Assembly (NCBI GenBank): GCA_963989385.1
Contig: OZ022506.1
Coordinates: forward strand, 7,047,415-7,111,414
Length of the DNA stretch: 64,000 nt
DNA from: Ctena decussata
Taxonomy: Eukaryota > Mollusca > Bivalvia > Lucinida > Lucinidae
Reading direction: 5' to 3'
This document shows, piece after piece, positions 12,768 through 23,869 of the stretch (position 1 is the stretch's first letter; each line of letters opens with the position of its first letter). Both the position numbers and the translations under genes were made by a program. The notes beneath the pieces are model-generated. The model had not been told where the DNA came from. It searched no databases and was given only the letters and a program-made list of their open reading frames with translations.

Positions 12768-12872
12768 ATCTCGTTCGTTAGAAAGTGAAAATACTGCTAT
12801 GGCACAACAGTTGTTGCAAGAAAAGGCGAAGGTCACACGATTAGAAAACAATAAGAACGATCTTCGAGATAG
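12768..12872 (+). CDS. coiled-coil exon, module type 2 (MIEAP-like gene)
   Basis: A 105-nt exon with acceptor attgcag and donor gat-ag|gtaaaa, phase 2 on both sides. The product starts SRSLESENTAMAQQ and ends NNKNDLRDR. It keeps the register of the other modules: L4, N8, M11, L15, V22, L25, E26, K29, L32 and the split R35 sit where the type-1 module has L4, N8, L11, V15, C22, L25, E26, K29, L32 and R35. It has no membrane segment or signal and is a plain heptad coiled coil. The 10-kb intron before it is almost entirely nested transposons. Confidence comes from exact length, phase agreement with neighbours and the shared residue pattern. A transcript would settle it. Confidence 0.75.
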
Positions 12873-13289
12873 GTAAAATAAATACAGAAAACCGCCTCGA
12901 CTGAGTAAAGAAAGTTTTTTCTGTAGTACTGGTTGCTGTCAAATTGTCGTCATTTCGAAAGAGAGAGCTGTATGCCTTGCCTATCTTCACGTCTAATATG
13001 AACATATTGTATGTTTGTTATTCATCCCTCTGGAAACACTGATAGACTGTGTTCTATGAAAGTGGCACTTCCTGATTGTATTGTAAATTGTTGAACACCA
13101 TGCATATTTGATCAAGTGTTGTATTTCCTCCTTGGCAGTCTGTTAGTCTGCATTTGTCTTCTAGAAAAACGGTCACCCGGATAGCTGTACACTTTGCTCT
13201 ATGCTTTGTTCCGTTATTTTAAATAGAAAATATGTAAAAATTAATGTTACCGCTGTTTTCAATTAGGGTGATTGAATGACCACCTGTTT

Positions 13290-13530
13290 AGGAAAGAATA
13301 GTACAGTTGGTTTACCGTACGTGCCTTCCGTGCACTGTTGTCAGTTTATATATATACTTCTTTCACTTTTGCTTCCGTGGACGGGATATAATATCTGATC
13401 GTATTTATTCCTGGTCATTGCCTTTTCTTTTACTTTGGACTTTTGTCCTCATTGTTATAATCATTTCCATTATAAAATTCAGGTTTGGTTTAACCCAGTT
13501 TTTAGTGTGGTTTTATTTTGATACATATTG
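13290..13530 (+). repeat. diverged interspersed repeat related to the LINE A 3' region
   Basis: Shares the pattern of a T-rich tract, a tggttt word and an atttcc/ttattgttataat stretch with LINE A 3' sequence, but is strongly diverged. Similar decayed copies are at about 15526-15800 (+, gtaccaaggcggtgctt), 18047-18380 (+, gttccaaggcggcacc), 27520-27760 (-), 33180-33410 (+) and 34150-34430 (-). Open frames in these are not credible genes. Confidence 0.4.
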
Positions 13531-14691
13531 ATACAATTACTCAGAAAATCCAACAATCACAAAGCACAATCCACCGAAGAAAGGAGAAGACACGGGAAAA
13601 GCAACAAATAAACAAAACAGCAAGTGCACATTTACTGTTTTATTTTATATGTTGCTTTTCCCGTTCTATATTTAAATGATTACAAAATCACGCAGCCTGA
13701 AATAGAGAAAACGAGAAACCATCTAGCGCACAAAACTGGTCCAAATCGTTGAGTACCATTGAATTTGTTACAGACGGAACGGTTAGTATCAAAACTAACT
13801 TAGGGCTTCAGTAAGTCCTGTGCGGGCAATCACATACTAATCTCTGACACAGCTCGGAAAACCAGGTACCCTGTTGGGTTGATTAGGGGCATCAGTGGGA
13901 AATTTGACTGAAAGCGTTTAATTATGAATCTTATTGAGGAAACTAATGTAAGTTTTGTCTGTTGATGCTGTTTTTAAGTCTCTTAAAACGCTTTTAAATT
14001 TCACGTTTGTTGACAAAATATATTTTTATGTGCATTTATCGAGTGAAACAACTAGCAAAAGGTTTGAGGAACATGTTCGTGAAAGACGACAAATAGCTTC
14101 ACAAAATACTATTTTCTTTGCTGGTTCCTCGTCGAGCGATGGAGTTCTAACAGAGGCGCGACTTGGAAAGGGATCCCATTAATCTACTCGTACATTGTAT
14201 TCTACACTATTTTATCTTAATTTATGGTACTGAAAGTAGGAGATTTTAGTTGCCAACTTGAATGACCCACATTAGTTTTCAAAAAAATTCTGTAAAGATT
14301 AAGGATGCTTTATTGGTTAAACGTTGGCTAATTAAGGTTATTTGCAATGATGTAAATATATTGAAAAGCTTGCGCCTATACGTCACGATAAAATATTTTA
14401 TGCTGATAGAGCAATGGGTCCGTACTTAGGTTTGTTGTTACTCTATGTTACTATTTCCAGTTTGGTATACGTGGATGCAATTTGAAATTATATTGTGTCA
14501 GTGTTTTATGACTTACGACGAGTTCAGACTCATGATTGGTACTATGACCACTTTTATTCCTGATCACTGCCTTTTCGTTTGCTTTATTTTCAGTTTGATG
14601 AATTAGTTTAAAGTATGCTAAACCGTAAATGCGTAGACCATGTTTATGTAACTACAATCTATGATTGGTTTATACTTTCTATATCTTTTAG

Positions 14692-14796
14692 TATTACGAA
14701 CCTCAAAACGGAGACAAAATTCTTTACTGACAGATATTTGCAATGTGCGAAGGATGCTGAATCTGCCAAGCTAGAAAACTCAAAATTGGATATAAG
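14692..14796 (+). CDS. coiled-coil exon, module type 3 (MIEAP-like gene)
   Basis: A third 105-nt exon, acceptor cttttag, donor gatataag|gtaaac, phase 2 on both sides. It encodes a helical segment beginning ITNLKTETKFFTDRY and ending ENSKLDIR. The d positions L4, F11, C18, A25, L32 and the a positions I1, T8, Y15, A22, N29 follow the five-heptad register of the other modules. The junction codon formed with the previous exon would be AGT (Ser) rather than Arg. The intron before it is about 1.8 kb and holds diverged interspersed repeats, and the next intron carries a SINE fragment. The reading is supported by phase symmetry and position between two similar exons. Confidence 0.72.
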
Positions 14797-15076
14797 GTAA
14801 ACATGGCCATGGTTCTGGTGTAAGTTAGACAATAAAACAAATTCAGTTTATCTGAAAGTAATTTTACATGAAATTTGTAGATATTTGATTTACGGGCCAG
14901 AAAACCGTACTCCACTCACTTTTATATTGTCGAATTCATTGCGGATGGTAATGACAAGTTACTTAAGAATCCCATACAGCTCATGCCTCAAATTGATTTA
15001 TAGAGGAAATCTACTCAGGGAGGACGATTTTAGCTGCTTCCGCCGTCGCCTTTGCCCATAACTCCGTTGTGCAGGT

Positions 15077-15228
15077 GTTACTGGCGAAAGTATGTGCACT
15101 TGGTACTGGTTAACCGCTAAGGAGGTCTAAGCCTGACCAGGAATAGTGTGGTTAGGTTAAGTGACCGTCCCGACATGACCATAGCTGTTTACCGTGGACG
15201 TTAAACATCAAATCAATCAGTCAATCAA
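15077..15228 (+). mobile_element. tRNA-derived SINE, 3' half
   Basis: Begins gttactggcgaaagtatgtg, contains ggttaagtgaccgtcccgac and ends in an AATC-type tail (aaatcaatcagtcaatcaac). It is the 3' part of the full SINE at 52069-52345. The tRNA-like head is absent. Position: intron between coiled-coil exons type 3 and type 4. Confidence 0.7.
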
Positions 15229-16100
15229 CCGTTGTGCAGGTGTAGCATCGCATCATTCGTGTTAACCTCTTTAAAAAGGGCGTTGCATATCAGTAAAGGT
15301 GTAGTCAAAAGTACGAAAGGTGGTTTCAGTGCCTACATTTGCCAACAGGAATAATAGGAGCCAGGTTGAATCAGGCTGATTAAAGGCGTTGCTAGAGTAT
15401 GCGAGAAAAATAATGCACCTCTACATTTCTCTTTTGAACAGTCTCAGTTATCAGAATTGTTTTTACAAACTTTTGGATGTTGATTCACTTCTTGTACAAT
15501 ATTAGATGTGAGGCCCCTGGTAATTTGTTACTCATCGTACCAAGGCGGTGCTTATGTTGTAGTCCCTCATTGTTACCTGTGTTTGCTGTTTGTGTCGGTG
15601 CTTTAGTCACCCCTTGTGTGAGTGTTGTTTTGCAGTTCGGGTAGCTGAAACAATTTTGGGAAAAGCTGTTAATTTGCTTCAACTTTTGTGTATTCCGTAA
15701 ACTGTTTTTAAATTATGTATATACTTCTCCCCCATTTAATTTTGAGGGCGGGCCATGGGATCTTATTGTTTTAGTTCCTGATCAATGTGAAATGTTAAGC
15801 TGGCCAAAGAGTATTTAAAAATAATATTCTGCAAGAACTTGGCTGCTGAAGAGCAGTTCCAGTGTCATTTATCTAGTTTAAGACACAACTTAGAGTTTAA
15901 ATTTTTTCTAAATCAAATAAATGCGTTAAAGGACATTTCAGCAGTAACATATCTGGTTGAAAGCACTCTTGTCTATTGTATTCTTCGAATACTTCTACTG
16001 ATATACGAATATAAAAAGCTGAAACACGAATTACAACATCATTATTCGCTTCTTATAAAGCACTGCATGTTTTGACTATTACATCTTAATTCTGTTGCAG

Positions 16101-16193
16101 AATGAAAGAACTTCGAAAACGGAATACCAAACTAGAAGAACGTTTACAGCATATGCAGGAAGACCACAAAGAGAAAGACGAATTGCGTCAACG
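16101..16193 (+). CDS. coiled-coil exon, module type 4, 31 codons (MIEAP-like gene)
   Basis: A 93-nt exon with acceptor ctgttgcag and donor cgtcaacg|gtatga, phase 2 on both sides. The product starts MKELRKRNTKLEERLQ and ends DELRQR. It begins in the same register as the 35-residue modules (L4, N8, L11, L15, M18) but is four residues shorter. Four full heptads plus three residues should introduce a stammer-like discontinuity before the following exon. It is very rich in charged residues. Intron sequence about 75 bp downstream resembles positions 174-205 at the start of the window. This suggests another copy of this exon lies just upstream of the window. Confidence 0.74.
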
Positions 16194-16540
16194 GTATGAT
16201 TATTCCCGTATGTCCGACAACTTACTATTGCCGGCATTTGTTTTTATATTGAGCAATTGTTAAATTAGAAATCGCCAAAACTAAGTTACAAATATGTTTA
16301 TTGTTGAATCGCCCGTTAAAATGTCATGTAACGATTTTTCAAATAAACGGTATGTCGTCTTAACGGCGGCACTTCTGTTTTAATTCTTCATGGTTGTTTT
16401 ATGTGTTGTTTCTTGCTACGTCTGTTCTTGATATATTGTTGATATTTAGGCTAACCGGGTGACTATATACATGGGAAATGGCTGTTTACCTGGCTTCTTC
16501 TGGTGGTGACTAATATTCTGTTGTCTTTGCCCAGATTGAA

Positions 16541-17020
16541 GTAAAAAGTATGCAAAGACCAGGAACTGAAACAATCCAAATCCAAATCCAGCCCTCAAGC
16601 CATAGTTGGAAACAACTAAGATTACAAATAATCAAGATATAGAGAACATATGGCCAACCGAGTGAGCAGCTTGTTTCCAAAAAGGTGGCCACTCAGCAAC
16701 CCAAACCGAACCAAAAATAATAAGAACATACTTAAGGTAAAACATCACAGAAACTCTGACATAAAAAACAGGCAACAGAGAACCACAACAGAACTACCGC
16801 CTAGGAACGGTCAGTAATGAATTACTGGGGGCGGGGGGCTTAAATCGATTTTACAGGCCCAACCTCATCCTCAGTTTCTGCAGTGGTACAAAACATTTAG
16901 TTGGTTGTTCAGTTCGCATGATAACCCTCTAACTCGTCAATGAATCATCACGGTAACACACATAAATCAAATTTCAACACCATGAAGAAGCAAAGACGAG
17001 GACTCCACAGACACAACGGG
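16541..17020 (-). mobile_element. LINE family A, copy 2, 3' end only
   Basis: Minus-strand copy of the family at 472-1349, keeping only part of the 3' untranslated region. The shared 3' end (taaaaagtatgcaaag as read on +) is at 16541. The homology stops near 17020 after gactccacagacacaacggg. It has more differences than copies 1 and 3, including a short G-rich expansion near 16830 and a changed short ORF. It lies in the intron after the type-4 coiled-coil exon. Confidence 0.65.
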
Positions 17021-17689
17021 TGGGATGTTTGATAGCATTGTGTGTTCCCTAGAATGTTCCTACTTACCTTTACTGTTATGTTATGCTCTTATTATTCCGA
17101 TCCTCAGGAATTGTTTGCAGTCACTTTTCAGTACCCTCTTTAACTTCACGTGGTTTGTCCGGCTGCAGACTCAGTGATAGATACGACATAAAGCTATTTC
17201 GTTAGGTGTTTGGGGCCATAGCCTGTCTTGTCGGTTGGTTGGTTATTCGAGGTTCCACTGGCTATTCTTCTTTTGCTCCGATATTTCAATGATATTGTTT
17301 GACACCCTAGGGATCTTCAGATGTCGCGTTTTTGTAGTTTCTGTTGCGTCCTTATCCTTGGGTCGTTACAGGTCTTATCAATGATTTTATGTGTTTCCTG
17401 TGAGAATTCAGTAATAGGTTAGGAAACCTTCATGCCCACTAAACAACTAACAAAAGGTTTCGAACCACTGCACAAGCAGAGGGTAAGGGTTTGGATCCAG
17501 TAGAACTAGATTAATTAGTAAGGGACAATACATAAATGGTGATTAAAGTAACCCCTTTAACTTATATTATGATACAATTTTAAACTATTCTAAAACTTAG
17601 ACAAACTTGTCATAGTGACATGAATCTAAGCCAAAAATTGCTTCTGTTCGTTTGGATCTTTTGGCTTTTTGTAGGTTCCTGCTGCGTCT

Positions 17690-17988
17690 GTCATCTCCTT
17701 CCCGACGCCCTTGTCTTTCTCGTTTCTCTATATACAGGGGTTGAGGTGGCTCGCTTAGGGACACCAGCGCTCGCCGTGTGTTTTATACGTAGGCGTCTCT
17801 TACCTGACATCTGCATCTACTGTGTTTCGCAGAATGCGTCAGAAAGTGTGCTTCGGAGAGGGCTGCTTACCGTTGCATACCGAGACTTGCTCATCGCTTC
17901 TTTTCTTTCAAACTTTCGGAATTTAGCGACACTGACGAACTTAAATACAAAAACACCCAACTGTCGAATGAAATTTGGAAAAGTCACG
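17690..17988 (+). repeat. interspersed repeat, also at 25525-25675
   Basis: The segment from gcagaatgcgtcag through tttagcgacactgacgaact matches 25525-25675 (ggaatgcgacag... tttagcggcactgaagaagt) at roughly three quarters of positions. Both copies contain a tttag acceptor-like site followed by a short helical-looking frame (DTDELKYKN here, GTEEVKYRK there). Stops and frame changes differ between the copies, so I treat it as an interspersed repeat, not an exon. Confidence 0.45.
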
Positions 17989-18996
17989 TAAACATTTACT
18001 CGCCCCTCCCCACCTCGACCCCCTGTCCCCATTAATCTTTACTTCCGTTCCAAGGCGGCACCTCTCTTATTGTTCCGCAATGCTAAATGTTGTTATGTTC
18101 GCTTTTCTATTGTATCTAGAAATACGATCACCTAAATCGCTGCCCATTTTGATTTCTGGTGTGTTTTGTTTTGTCATTTCAACAATAAAAAAAAAACAGA
18201 AATAAAAACGAAAAAATAGATTTTATTGTTGTTTTAGTTAGGATAGCTGAATGACCTCCTGTTTAAGAAAGAGCTGTTCATTCGGTTTACCTTGCGTTCC
18301 TTTCCAGAACTTTTGTCATTTTGTGTGTGAGCTTCTTTCCAGTTATGTTTTGAGGGCTGAATATGGGATTTGATTATATACTACTCATAAGAAGTTTACA
18401 TCACCATATATTTTCCCAAAGACAAACTGTTAAATCAACTTATTCCAAGAGGTGTACAAGAAAGAAAAGCCTATGTTTTTCTTTATGGATTTTGTAACTC
18501 ACACATTTGTGTTTTTGAAAACACCTGCATCCGCTGAAGAGAGACGTCCGTACAGCAAGAACCCACAACTGGCCAAAACAACTCAAAATAATGGAAGCCA
18601 AACCCTGCTTAGATTCATGTCACTTTGACAAGTCGGCCTTAGTTTTAGAATACATGTACTTTAGAAATTTAACCAGATATACATCAAATGGAATACGGTT
18701 ACTTTATATCATTATTCAAGTAGTGACCACAATACCAGGGAAACAGAATCAACACTGAAATCCTGACTAACTGGGTTGATGATATCCCCGGGGACAAACT
18801 GTCCACAAACAGTGATATGGCTAAGTGGTTCTTATATAAACAAAATTCAAACTTTTGTGTAAGTAAGACATGGTCAAAGACTGTCAAAGAAGAAAAACAG
18901 CAATCATCTTCATTCCTTTTGCCTTGATTTATTTACGAGGCCTTTCAGAATAAGACACAATGTATATCACTTACATAGTAGAAGCTTAAAATTACA

Positions 18997-19724
18997 AAGG
19001 ACCTCTGACGGTTGTAATGTAAATTTGCCTATAAAAATAGTCAAAATTAAATTTTTGATATCCCCAAGAATTTCTCTTGAAATTTGTTGCTCTCAACTTC
19101 CCCTAACTGGCCATGAATTTAATTTTTGATTATTTTGCACATAGACTTCAATTTTTGGTGGAAAAAGCCAAATTTTGTAATTAAACGTAACGGAAACAGG
19201 AAAAGTTTTTTAAAGATATTTCCCCCCCCCCCCCGTGCCTCAGCTAGCCACTTTGCATGTATGTGTGTACTATCATAAACACATTATATGTGAGTGGCTT
19301 GCTGAGGCACGGGGGAAACGATAGTCTACAGCTGAAAAACTGAAAAAGTGGGTGGGGTACTTACACCCTTTAAATCTAAAAATAGGCTAAAGTCCTTAGT
19401 ACTGAAAAATATTGCATCATATCAGTAACAGTAGTGTGTATGTCAGTTTTAGCATAGTTATCAATTAAGATTTCGATATCTTAGAAAACCAAATAAATGG
19501 ACTTATTTTCAGAGACTGAAAAATTAACATACCCCTCTTGATAAAATTGGTCTATGTTAGTCTAGAGGCATGATAATTTTTCAAAATCACTGTTAAAATG
19601 TCTTTATAGTACACAAGGCTACATATTAATGCCAAATATTTCAACTTTTGTTGCCCGAGGAAGGTGCAGTAATTTGTCGAAAAATGGGCAAATATGCATT
19701 GATACTGTCAGAGGTCCTTTGCGT
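18997..19724. mobile_element. MITE-like element with central hairpin
   Basis: Terminal inverted repeats: caaaggacctctgacggttg at the left end, and tactgtcagaggtcctttg at the right. A second strong hairpin lies inside at 19230-19312 (cccgtgcctcagctagccac against gtggcttgctgaggcacggg) next to a 14-bp C run. It contains no coding capacity for a transposase. Confidence 0.55.
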
Positions 19725-19725
19725 T

Positions 19726-21225
19726 AATAAACATAACATATTAGTGCTATTTAGATTATTGGCTTTTCAATCTGAGAACGAACGCATAGAGAGTTCGAAC
19801 CACTTAACACCTGTTACCTCTTCCCCTTTGGTTTTGATGGTGGGGTATGGGATCTGGTTTTATTTGGTACCTTACTTTGACTGTCTTCTTACTCAGTATC
19901 TAGCATATGTTTTCTAAATGTACATGTATACTCAGCAAAAATAGGCACTTCACAGTTGAGAGCTTGACATTGATTTTCGAACTCCAACATTTTTGGAAAT
20001 ATTAGACTCACACCAATATTTTGTGAACTTGAAACTGATCAAGTATTCTTTTTTTTTGTAATTCAGGAAAAGACTAAAGGTACTGAAATGAGTGGAAACG
20101 TTAAAATTTGTTTTAGAAATAACAAAAATCATTTTTTAAAAAAAAGGCAAATTTGAAAACATAAAGAAATTTGATCTGACATGAAATGTACAAAATGTAT
20201 TTGAAATGCAGTGCAACGAATTAAAATGTAACATGCTATTTATTTCAACTGGGTCATCTGGTTCTGACGTGGAGTTAAGTAAACGTACTTCAAGTAAAGG
20301 GTTGATAATCTGTATTTTTATTCAACGATTCAAAGTTTCTGGCTGTCAAATAACGGTTTCTGAGATACAAGGTTATCTAGCGACTACAATCGAGCGTCTT
20401 TCATATTGGCAACGTTAACGTCAGTGCACAGAATCGCAAGTTCAGTCTTCGTCTTATTTTCTGAAAAGTATGACATTATGACACAGTAATGCAAAAATGA
20501 AAGTTTATGCAAGAATTTACCTTTGCTATCAGTGCAGATTTTCTACGTAGCAGTCTGATGGCAAAGTTACCAATGCACATCTGCGCGCGTGCAATACATG
20601 CAAAAACATGTACATGCAGCATACATTGGATTTTACAAATTAATTTCAGTCGAGTGGAAAATAAGTGAACTTTATGCACATATTCAACAGCAATATTCTG
20701 ACATATATATCACATGTCTGATTTCTCCAAACCCAAAACATGACAGCAAAGTAAAAACCGTTAGGTTTCTTTTTTGAAGATATCACTGACACAGAAGGCG
20801 TAATAAAATGGCCTAATAAGACATGCTACGTACTGATCTAGCTTGTTGTCATTTTAGCCATAGTAGCCGTGGAGCTGTCCACTTTACTAATTTAGATTAA
20901 AGGTGAATTCTATGTATTTTGTAAGGCTATTGATATTGTATTGTACAGTTCTGTGTTTGACTGGCTGTGTCTGTTATCGAAGATTTACTGTTCCATACCG
21001 TTGTTTGTCCTTTTTACCCTTCATCATTCAGTGTCCTGCGTTAATTCTGTATTTTGATACCTTTTTCTGTTTTTATTTTCTGGGCATCTTCATTTATATT
21101 TCTGAAAAGCATTTTTTTGTATCCGTTGCCAATGTCAGTTCTACACAATAGTATGGAACATTGCTTCTAGTTATGTTAGCGTATGAACACAACTAGAATG
21201 TTAAATATAGACTTATCTGATGCAG
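19726..21225. other. intron without recognised genes
   Basis: No exon-like frame with splice sites and no TIRs found. Frames at 20206-20418 and 20903-21151 lack homology I recognise and look like chance. Confidence 0.35.
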
Positions 21226-21330
21226 GTTACTTGATCTTCAAAAACAGAATGGACGGCTTGATTCTAGAGTAAAGGACGCCAACGATAGATGCAGACATTT
21301 GGAACAGGAAAAGGATGCGTTACTGACAAG
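21226..21330 (+). CDS. coiled-coil exon, second copy of module type 1 (MIEAP-like gene)
   Basis: A 105-nt exon with acceptor ctgatgcag and donor ctgacaag|gtttgc, phase 2 on both sides. It is paralogous to the exon at 2354-2458: both start LLDLQKQNGRLDS, and six of 35 residues differ (positions 14, 17, 21, 24, 31, 34, mostly conservative). The last bases of the upstream intron (tatctgatgcag) and the first of the downstream intron (gtttgc) are also shared. The simplest reading is tandem duplication of a block of exons inside the gene, with this copy the last coiled-coil module before the C-terminal domain. Confidence 0.8.
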
Positions 21331-22025
21331 GTTTGCCTTAACATTATTAGATTAAATATGGCAAGACATGTTTTCGACTTGCATAATTACCAGTCAGCCA
21401 GCTTCATGACATTCAGTCACATTTGTCTACCTGGTAACTCTTAAGCAATGGCTGATATCATTTCAACTAAAACAAACATGTATAGTTATTTTTGAAGGAC
21501 TAGGGTAGAACAAAAAATAACTTTACCGAATTAAATGAAACGGGAACGCGTTTGTATATTCAACGTTTCCAGTGTTGATGAACCCCAAAGTCTGAAAGAA
21601 ATAAATATGATGACCAGGTCTCAGCAAGCATTGTATATCCAACTCCGAGCTACACTCACTGCCGTAACAAATCGTCTTTGGGCCATTTAATTATCTATTA
21701 CCAGTCTATTCTACTGAATAGCTTTCCTGATTGTTTCTTGTAACAATAAGCCATTGTGATTCATTTGGCTCAGTTTCATAGGAGTGTTCAGCACACTGCA
21801 TTTATGTATAAAACAAGACGATGAGTACACACTGCTTGCAGGTTGTACCATGCCCATTTGAAATGTAGCTGTCAAGTTCAGTCATGACTATTACAAAAAT
21901 ATGTACAGTACACCTTTGCTGGTATACAAGAATCAGTCAAATTAAGTTTGTTATTTTCTTTCTTAGATGAGTCATAGGATCTATCGTTTCAAAAATTATT
22001 CAACATTAACTTTTTATTTAAATAG

Positions 22026-22227
22026 GCTCAGTCAGTATACAAGCGCCCAATTGGTTCATGACAATCCAAATGTTGCCGATCTCAGTGATTTAAACCGCCC
22101 TACAAAACTGGCAGAAAAGTATTCTGAACTGTATGATAACGAATGGACTGATGCGTTTGAAGTTTTAATTGAACAGTACAGTTTTTCAGAGGAACAAGCT
22201 ATAAATCATCTTTTACAAATAGTACTG
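22026..22227 (+). CDS. MIEAP/SPATA18-like C-terminal domain, first exon
   Basis: A 202-nt exon: acceptor aaatag, phase 2 entry (Arg codon split with the previous exon), phase 0 exit at ata-gta-ctg|gtatgt. It encodes 67 residues including DLNRPTKLAEKYSELYDNEW and EVLIEQYSFSEEQAINHL. The R/N-P-x-K-L-A/G, S-E-L-Y-D-N-E-W-T-D-A pattern is what I recognise from the C-terminal domain of mitochondria-eating protein (MIEAP, SPATA18), which acts in mitochondrial quality control in vertebrates and also follows a coiled-coil region there. The order here, coiled coil then this domain, matches that architecture. Family recognition is from memory, not from a search. The function in a mollusc is not known from this sequence. 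Confidence 0.75.
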
Positions 22228-22785
22228 GTATGTAAAACTTACACTGCAGTTATCAAATAATTATTATTAGTAACATTGTATTAATGATTGACAGTTGTTG
22301 TTCGAACCAAGATATCTGTATTCGGTGGCATACGAAACATACCACAGTCAACATAAATTATAATTCTCAAAGGTTGTTGTGATTAAACCGCACACTCGAG
22401 ATCCTTTTCACAGTTGTAATTATATATATCACCATAAGGAAAACAATCAAACCATAATAGAATTGTTTGTTCTAAACATATCATATATTTAGTGATGTTG
22501 TTAATTATCATTATTGCTGATCCGTAGCTTTTGCTGTGTTTAACTTCTGTACCGCTTTGGACATCCATGCATAGTCAACTTTGGTATGGCAATCGATTTC
22601 CCTTAGACTGGCCTCAGGCTTTAATTCAGATCACACTTTTGTTTCCTGATATTCAATGATGTAAGGTGAATGAATTTACTTTCAGGGGAAACAAATACAA
22701 CATTACCCTTCCTTCCAAATAGGATCAACTCTTAAAGAAAGAAGCTTACGTTAAACAATATATACTATAATCATTAAAACTACTA

Positions 22786-23679
22786 AGGGACAAGCCATTT
22801 ATTATCAGAAGGGGTGGGGGCGGGTACATTTAGGTGGGGGTCGGAATTGTTTTTGTGATGTACTTGGGGGTCGGAAATCAAAAAGCCTCGGAGCAGTGGG
22901 GGGGAGATATATTTTATTAGGCATATTTGGGGGTGTCAGAATTCTTCCATCGCAGTCTTCAATTTTTAAAAAGGTCTCAGCTTCTGGGGGCTGTGCCCCC
23001 AAGATCCCCCCTTACTCCTAAAAATTTCAGACTTTTTCTTTCAAACTCAAAAACTAAAGGCATTTATGGAAAAGACAAACAAACCTTTGGGCAGCTTCAT
23101 ATCCAAATTCAGATCTTTGAATTGATTTGCAAGAAGAACAGAATGAAAGTGTCTATAAAATCATCTCTCAAGTAGATGATTTTGTTCTTAATTAAATTTT
23201 ATGCCTGTGCTTGTGATATCAGCTCTCCAGGTGCCTTTTCATTAGTTAAACTACTGTGGCCCCGGGGGGCTGTGGCCCCAGACCCCCGCCACCCAGAGGC
23301 TCAATTAATATTATTAGCAGTTATAATTATATAGCATTCGACAGAAAGATTTTCTGGATGGCCATAAGCAGAAAGGAAGTGCAAAATGCAGACAAAGTTT
23401 AAACAGGCCATGATTAATAAACCTGTTAGAACAAGAATATGTTCTTTGTGTTTCATATGGTTGGATTGAGTTCAGACTGACATTAAAAAGGTAATATGGT
23501 GTGTATATGTAAAGGGAAGATGGGATATGGGGAGTCATAAACATTCTTGTCAGCTATCGGGGGGGGGGGAGGGTCGAAAAAATAATTCTGGTGAGACTGG
23601 GTGGTCGGCAAAAGTTTTGTGAACTGTATGAATATGTACCCGGCCCGCCACTGATAATAAATGACTCGTCCCTAAAGTA
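22786..23679. mobile_element. TIR element of about 0.9 kb, G/C-rich ends
   Basis: Left end taagggacaagccatttatt is mirrored at the right end by aataaatgactcgtccctaa, and the ggggcgggtac / gtacccggcccgc words pair just inside. The interior has two self-complementary tracts of the ggggctgtgcccc kind (22985-23000 and 23264-23280). The open frames on either strand look fortuitous. It lies in the intron between the first and second MIEAP-domain exons. Confidence 0.55.
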
Positions 23680-23869
23680 AAAATTCATTCCTTAAATCCA
23701 AGATTATGGTCTAGATATATTTGAATGTCCAGAATCATTGTCAGAGAAGTATTTTTGCTACATGTTTCAATATATAAAACTTATTGAAAGATGCTACATA
23801 TTCAAGATTTCATAGGATTACAATATGTGCTGTAGAATGATTCCCACATGGAATTTGATTTCTTGTGCA

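Noticed and set aside
13955..14182. A 75-codon + frame as an extra exon of the MIEAP-like gene
   Set aside because: No acceptor/donor pair with phase 2 on both sides, and no heptad pattern.
17620..17991. A 123-codon + frame as a gene
   Set aside because: It overlaps an interspersed repeat whose second copy is not open in the same frame, and it has no recognised domain.
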